NCBI RefSeq assembly: GCF_005281615.1
Contig: NZ_SZZM01000003.1
Location: forward strand, 116,009-180,008
Source of the DNA: Rhodoligotrophos defluvii
GTDB taxonomy: Bacteria > Pseudomonadota > Alphaproteobacteria > Rhizobiales > Im1
Direction: 5' to 3'
DNA length: 64,000 bases
The notes below the pieces were generated by a model. The model had not been told where the DNA came from. It did not search any database and saw only the letters and a program-made list of their open reading frames with translations. Shown in pieces: positions 61,783 through 64,000 of this stretch. Both the position numbers and the translations under genes were made by a program. Numbering within the stretch: the first letter of the stretch is position 1; every line of letters starts with the position of its first letter.

Positions 61783-62580
61783 ATGACCCTGACGCTTATC
61801 CCAATAAACCATGGCGAACTCTGCCACGGCTGGGCATGGACCGTCGTCGATGAGGACGTGCTCGCCGAGCGAGTCGCACGAATCGTGCTCGGCCAGTATC
61901 GTCACGTCGCTAAGATTCTGACCGGTGCGGGCGTGCCGGGGCCTACTGCCAATAGTGAACAGGCGAATGCGGCGATCAAGCAGCTAACCCTCGCCGATGG
62001 CGACGATCCATGGCACCGCGACGGCTGGCTATTCCAAGCGATATCGTGGATCGCTGCACACCAGCAGCCTTCCGCCTCGCTGACACGGATGCCGCATATC
62101 CGAAAGGCCGACAAAGGCCTTGACGGGATGCAGCTCGAACTGAATGCCGCTGGCACCGCCGTCGTTGCAGTTGTCGTTTTCGAGGACAAGGCCACCGACA
62201 ATGCCCGCGACACCATCCGCGACGATGTCTGGCCGGGCATCGTCGCGCTCGAAAAGGGCGACCGACTGAACGAACTCAGCCAAGAAGTTAGCGGAATGCT
62301 CGATGCACGCGCCGCAGCTGATCCGGAGTTCGACCTCGATACTGCGATCGCCAACACGCTATGGCACGAGGCCCGACGCTATCGTGTCAGCATCACTATC
62401 GGCGACACGCACAATGATGCCGATGCCCGTGCCAGGCTTTTCAAGGGCTTTGACGACTCCGTGCCCGGCGCGGCAGCGCGCCGCCGCGCCGACACCATAT
62501 ACCTTCCGACGATGCGCAGCTGGATGGCGAGCTTCGCCGCGCGCGTGATCGTCAAGATCAAGGCCATCGCGAATGTTTGA
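61783..62580 (+). CDS. HamA-like nuclease of a Hachiman-type pair
   Basis: 265 residues. The predicted nuclease core is aspartate 114 (KGLDGMQLEL) followed by glutamate 134 and lysine 136 (VVFEDKAT), a PD-(D/E)XK arrangement as in the DUF1837 effector of Hachiman/AbpAB. The first 105 residues (GWAWTVVDEDVLAERVARIV) are accessory. It overlaps the helicase gene by 8 nt, the two-gene nuclease-helicase order of Hachiman. Assignment rests on motif and context; a search with the HamA family is needed to confirm it. Confidence 0.55.
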   Translation: MTLTLIPINHGELCHGWAWTVVDEDVLAERVARIVLGQYRHVAKILTGAGVPGPTANSEQANAAIKQLTLADGDDPWHRDGWLFQAISWIAAHQQPSASLTRMPHIRKADKGLDGMQLELNAAGTAVVAVVVFEDKATDNARDTIRDDVWPGIVALEKGDRLNELSQEVSGMLDARAAADPEFDLDTAIANTLWHEARRYRVSITIGDTHNDADARARLFKGFDDSVPGAAARRRADTIYLPTMRSWMASFAARVIVKIKAIANV

Positions 62581-63793
62581 TCCGACAACTGCGGCGCTAA
62601 TACGCGCGGCGCCTCCACTCGAGGGGCTCGACCTCGACAATTTGCCTAAGCGGTTGACCGAGGCATTTGCTGATATCGTTTCGGCGCGCATCCGCCTGCG
62701 CGGCGCGACCGCCGACGTGGAAGATGCGGCACTAGCGGCGACCGTCGCCGAGTTGCGCCGCATCGCCGCGGCGCATGAGACCTATGCCGCCTTACTGCCC
62801 GATCGTGAGAATCGCGCCTCGGCCGCTTTCGTCGCCGCATCGGCCCACCAAGCGATCTCGCTGGCGTTGCGCAACGTCGACGCCAACAGCCATGTCGATA
62901 TGGCTGCGATCAGCTCGGACATCTGCGCCACCTTGCTGTTCTTGTTGGCAGAAGCTCATGCTGATGCTGCCGAGGCTTCCAAGCGCATCATTCCCGCACC
63001 CGACGCCGGTCCGATCGAGCGCGCGCTGCTGCTCGCGATCCGAGGCCTCGCCCAAGGTCGGCTGGGTGGAATCGTCAGCGCCGGCGAGCCAGAGATAGAT
63101 GACGAAAGCGACGATCTTCACTTGCGCGCGCTCGATGCGCTGCGGCTGTTGCTGTTGCGCGGCGTCACCAATCTCGCCCGCCAGCTGCGCCTACGTGTAG
63201 ATCTTGCGCCCGACGCCGGTGGCATGGTGCCGGCGAGCACGCTATTTGCGCAGGTGAGGGCGCTGGCGAGTGAACCGGTCGAGGGTGCCGGTATGAGCGG
63301 AGAGACATTACTCAGCCTCTATCCCGGCCCACTGCACCTCGCGAATTTACTACTTGGCCTGGAAGGCGATCTGCTTGCGACCGCCCTCGCTCGTATCCCT
63401 ACCCCTGGGGGCGTCGACGAAAATGGATGGTGGCAAACGCTGCGCCGTATGGCGCGCCAGCGGCCTTATCTGTGGCGCAATCATCGCCAAGCGATCGCGA
63501 TGGGTTATCTAGAACAAGGCATCTCCTCGGCGATCAGCTTTCCGACCGGCGGGGGCAAGTCGACGCTCGCTGAACTCAAGATCGCGACCGCGCTGCTGCG
63601 CGGAGAGCGCGTCATCTTCCTCGCGCCGACCCATGCGCTTGTCGGTCAAACCCAGCGCGCGCTCAAGGGCACTTTCCAAGACTACAGCATTCTCGCTGAT
63701 GTCGATGAGGATGTCGGCATCGCCGAAGTGGTGGAGCTCGGCCAAGTCACAGAGGTGGTCCCGCCTGGTGAGACAGCTTGGCGGCTTGGCTAA
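62573..63793 (+). pseudogene. HamB-like DEAD-box helicase truncated by an insertion sequence
   Basis: About 393 native codons. A helical N-terminal region of about 300 residues precedes ISFPTGGGKSTLAELKIATA (Walker A lysine 329) and VIFLAPTHALVGQTQRAL (motif Ia). The frame then enters IS DNA near 63751 and stops at 63793, before any DExH box, so helicase motifs II to VI are absent and ATPase activity should be lost. HamB in working systems is near 900 or more residues. With its partner lost, HamA should be inactive, or perhaps toxic if unrestrained. Confidence 0.6.
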
Positions 63794-64000
63794 GGTGGAT
63801 CCGGGTTGTTTCTACGCCGCCAATTGCTCCGTCATTTCTGCCGTAGCATAGACCTCATCGGGTGTCCTGCCGTCGAAGGCTGAGTGCGGTCTTCGACTGT
63901 TATACAACTCGACGACGGAACGCCCACGGGATCGATTTTGAGCGCGAGCTTCTTTACCCATGGCATCCCTGGGCCGGGCGGCAAGTCTTTATCCACGAGA
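63751..64000 (-). mobile_element. IS3-family element fragment (right part of the window)
   Basis: Minus-strand codons ending at 63812 read VVELYNSRRPHSAFDGRTPDEVY, shown here only in part, the C-terminal signature of IS3-family transposases (YNSRRPHS). The outer end looks like the terminal repeat beginning GAGGTGGTCCCGCC at about 63752. Upstream of the YNSRRPHS region (plus 63930-64000) no further transposase sequence is recognisable and a stop lies in frame, so the element may itself be broken. The window ends here. Confidence 0.55.

Noticed and set aside
1..64000. CRISPR arrays, tRNA or rRNA genes, integrase or att sites
   Set aside because: No regularly spaced repeats longer than the three iterons, no tRNA-like cloverleaf and no integrase gene were seen on either strand, so chromosomal integration cannot be shown from this window.

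Overview
The window reads as a large self-transmissible element (conjugative plasmid, or an ICE that can replicate) from an alphaproteobacterium of the rhizobial/sphingomonad kind. Support comes from high GC, a trb-type conjugation locus in the order found on alphaproteobacterial elements, a RepA/ParA/AlpA replication module, strawberry-notch, DUF2493 and ParB-like genes, and an alphaproteobacterial LexA box (GTTC-N7-GTTC) in front of imuA. Gene identities come from reading translated motifs; no database search was possible.

Layout. 1-1080: N-terminal part of an AddB-like nuclease/helicase gene running off the left edge. 1369-11709: a four-gene defence-type operon on the plus strand: WYL repressor, SNF2 helicase, Type III-like DNA methyltransferase, Res-like DEAD ATPase. 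It resembles predicted helicase-methylase-ATPase systems more than a plain Type III R-M pair. 11763-13712: divergent LysR and TetR regulators. 13719-23398: the minus-strand mating-pair operon trbBCDEJKLFGI plus a DUF2274 gene. 23568-27754: a ribbon-helix-helix protein, the TraG coupling protein and a MOBP-type relaxase, followed by a likely oriT (27765-27910) with an IncP-type nic hexamer. 27998-32548: transglycosylase, DUF736, TraF peptidase, DUF2840, RHH, ParA, RepA (with an origin-like array inside the gene) and an AlpA-like protein. 32687-50724: leading-region housekeeping and small unknown genes (DUF2285, XRE, DUF736, DUF2493, TOPRIM, strawberry notch, ParB-like, RadC-like, DUF2958, ArdC). 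51003-51920: HEPN/AbiU2-like gene. 51985-57360: imuA-imuB-dnaE2 mutasome with a LexA box. 57558-61318: HelD-like helicase and SRAP protein. 61783-63793: Hachiman-like nuclease and helicase pair, the helicase cut off by an IS3-family end.

How it fits together. The predicted nic orientation sends the plus strand rightward from 27909, so the recipient first receives the region with rep/par, the small unknown genes and ArdC, and receives trb, traG and the relaxase last. Nearly all those leading genes are on the minus strand, so the entering strand is their template. Several of them share a hairpin leader (GACGGG...CCCGTC, ending 13-15 nt before the start codon in the best four). This shared leader and the array of small genes behind it are the strongest candidates for something undescribed: possibly a leading-region regulon, speculatively driven by single-strand promoters, that expresses anti-defence functions on entry. 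The defence operon at left and the broken Hachiman locus at right look like cargo at the edges of this core.
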